From CAVQCA01 sp963710815 (GTDB lineage: Bacteria; Pseudomonadota; Gammaproteobacteria; UBA9214), in NCBI GenBank assembly GCA_963710815.1, contig CAVQCA010000034.1, positions 1-15,550 on the forward strand: a DNA stretch of 15,550 bases, in the 5' to 3' direction. Below, piece by piece: positions 14,293-15,550 of this stretch. The stretch's first letter is position 1, and the number at the start of each line of letters is the position of its first letter. The position numbers were made by a program, and so were the translations under genes. The notes below the pieces were generated by a model. It saw only the letters and a list, made by a program, of their open reading frames with translations, made no database searches and was not told the DNA's origin.

Positions 14293-15550
14293 ATGAGATC
14301 GCCTATCGCGATCCGTTTGCGGATCAGTCGCACGCTCGCATTTTCGCTCACCTGCATGCTCGCTGGTCCGGTCGCCGCCGAGGGAGTGCATAACACGTTA
14401 GCGAAAATCTGTCAGGGCATCAACGGCGGTGCCTGGGCCGTGGCCTCGGCGGGTGGTATCGCCACGCCACCGACCTTCCCCGTCACCAAGCTCTCCTTCG
14501 ATTCGATCGCCTACGGCAACAATATCAGTTTGAAATTTTGTCCGCCGGTGATCAACGCGCCGCCGGCGGTACAAAAGGATCCGGACCCGACCCCGGACTC
14601 GACGGGGCACGAGTGCTACGCCACGTTTCATCAGGGCAAGACCGCCGATTACTACGACAACCTCTACGGTGCCTCGCGCTGGAACAAAAAGGACCTGGCC
14701 TGGGGGGATTTCGGCAAGCCCTATGTGTACGACTTCAATACCAGCGCCTACGTGCGCGTGGTCCACCCGGCCAGGCGCATGGACGTGGACAACGTGTTCC
14801 AGACGCGTCACTTGCGCAACATCCCTGACAGCTATGACCCGGGCGATATCCAGCTTCCTATCGGTTATAACAGCGTGCAGTGGCGCGCGGACACGACCAT
14901 CAGCGCCGCGGACATCGCCTTACCGATTATTTTTGCCTGGATCCTGCCCGCCGGCAACACGGATGCGGAAAAGGCCGCCGCCAAATCCGCGCCCAAGGTC
15001 GAGGAGGCCGCCACAGAGATGACGGAGCAGCTGGTGAAAGGCAACTCCGACCAGAGCGGCATCGTGTCCAGGCTGTTCCCGAAATGGTTGACGGAAAATT
15101 TGCTGGAGGCCGCCGTCCAGGAAGGCGCGGGCCAATACTCGAATTCCCCGACCCTGAACTGGATCGCCACCGAGATCGGCAAGGAGGAACTGTTCAGCGG
15201 CTTTCGTACCGGGATGTTTTTGCCGCGCCGGGACCTGGTGGCCACCGGGATTTCGGTCAACACCGATGACCAGGTCGTGTGGGTATACGACAACGACCCG
15301 CCTACCCTTACCAGCAACACCGATCCGGATACCTTCCCCTCCACGATCAAACCGCTGATCAGTTACGACCCGAACACCGACACCTATTACGTCGAGGCCA
15401 CCGGACCCGGCATCGCCGATGCCAGCGTCACGCAAATGGCGAAGTCCCTGCTCAAGGCCACGGATACCTGCCAGGGCACGCGCCCACCGCTAAATCCCTT
15501 CCGCCTGAGCGGCGTCGGCGTGCCGGCGACGCCGCAGGTCTGGCACCCGG
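14293..15550 (+). CDS. Exported protein of unknown function, 3' end beyond the window
   Basis: An uninterrupted frame of 419 codons starts at ATG 14293 and is still open at the window edge. Residues 1-29 form a signal peptide: a basic start (MRSPIAIRLRISR), a hydrophobic stretch, and a V-A-A cleavage motif before EGVHNTL. The mature part has cysteines at 40, 83, 108 and 393, enough for two disulfides. It is rich in aromatic and small residues in the first 200 positions (GASRWNKKDLAWGDF, PYVYDFNTSAYVRVVHP). A hydrophobic IALPIIFAWILPAG lies near 208-221, followed by an Ala/Glu/Lys-rich helical stretch at 224-250. From about 320 it looks beta-rich (VWVYDNDPPTLTSNTDPDTF). I do not recognise a family. 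The strong ribosome-binding site, GC-rich codons and length make it a real gene. Location is inferred as periplasmic or cell surface. Confidence 0.85.
   Translation, partial: MRSPIAIRLRISRTLAFSLTCMLAGPVAAEGVHNTLAKICQGINGGAWAVASAGGIATPPTFPVTKLSFDSIAYGNNISLKFCPPVINAPPAVQKDPDPTPDSTGHECYATFHQGKTADYYDNLYGASRWNKKDLAWGDFGKPYVYDFNTSAYVRVVHPARRMDVDNVFQTRHLRNIPDSYDPGDIQLPIGYNSVQWRADTTISAADIALPIIFAWILPAGNTDAEKAAAKSAPKVEEAATEMTEQLVKGNSDQSGIVSRLFPKWLTENLLEAAVQEGAGQYSNSPTLNWIATEIGKEELFSGFRTGMFLPRRDLVATGISVNTDDQVVWVYDNDPPTLTSNTDPDTFPSTIKPLISYDPNTDTYYVEATGPGIADASVTQMAKSLLKATDTCQGTRPPLNPFRLSGVGVPATPQVWHP

Noticed and set aside
14398..15435. Several minus-strand and off-frame plus-strand frames across 14398-15435
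   Set aside because: All overlap the well-supported exported-protein frame starting at 14293, which has the signal peptide and ribosome-binding site.

Overview
The window looks like an accessory, repeatedly invaded stretch of a proteobacterial chromosome, most likely gammaproteobacterial. This rests on the opgGH arrangement, an OxyR-type site beside katG, CcdAB and MobB. The species cannot be named from the sequence. Long intact genes (opgG, katG, a GH15 hydrolase) alternate with decayed fragments of transposases, an integrase, a response regulator and tRNA 3' halves. GC content is mosaic: the katG and opgGH blocks are GC-rich, while the GH15 block and the att-like segments are clearly more AT-rich.

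Layout, left to right. (1) 1-3318, minus strand: opgG, intact, followed by opgH, which is broken. OpgH appears as an 84-codon N-terminal piece, an ATGA overlap, an intact 356-codon glucosyltransferase core, then at least five frame breaks in the last 480 bases before the window edge. (2) 3319-4135: the opgG leader with nested inverted repeats, a 3' half of tRNA-Pro(GGG) with integrase-arm-like repeats, a degenerate second tRNA-like 3' half, and a short orphan C-terminal coding remnant. (3) 4139-7265, minus strand: a VOC/glyoxalase-fold protein, then a small unknown ORF followed by katG. A 37-bp site with exact OxyR geometry sits just upstream of the small ORF. (4) 7398-8100: the decayed 3' end of an OmpR-family response regulator, cut by a transposase N-terminal fragment. 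(5) 8117-10506, minus strand: a GH15 glucoamylase/trehalase-type enzyme overlapping a conserved membrane protein of unknown function by ATGA. (6) 10629-11643: a second transposase N-terminal fragment joined to the C-terminus of an unrelated (ATPase-like) gene, then a 3' half of tRNA-Arg(ACG) with arm-type direct repeats. (7) 11812-12499: a complete ccdAB toxin-antitoxin operon with a clear promoter and a tandem hairpin behind it. (8) 12805-13326: mobB. (9) 13388-14214: a DD35E transposase remnant with an in-frame stop, butted against a tyrosine-recombinase C-terminal fragment. (10) 14293 to the window end: a long exported protein of unknown function, open at the right edge.

The most coherent reading is that at least two tRNA-targeting elements (tRNA-Pro and tRNA-Arg) and three different IS types passed through this locus and decayed. 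They left stress-related cargo (catalase-peroxidase, polysaccharide/trehalose hydrolase, toxin-antitoxin). No CRISPR array, rRNA or complete tRNA was seen. The items most worth a second look are the paired tRNA 3'-half scars with matching flanks, the OxyR-like operator over the small ORF's ribosome-binding region, the conserved GH15/membrane-protein pair, and the unknown exported protein at the right edge.
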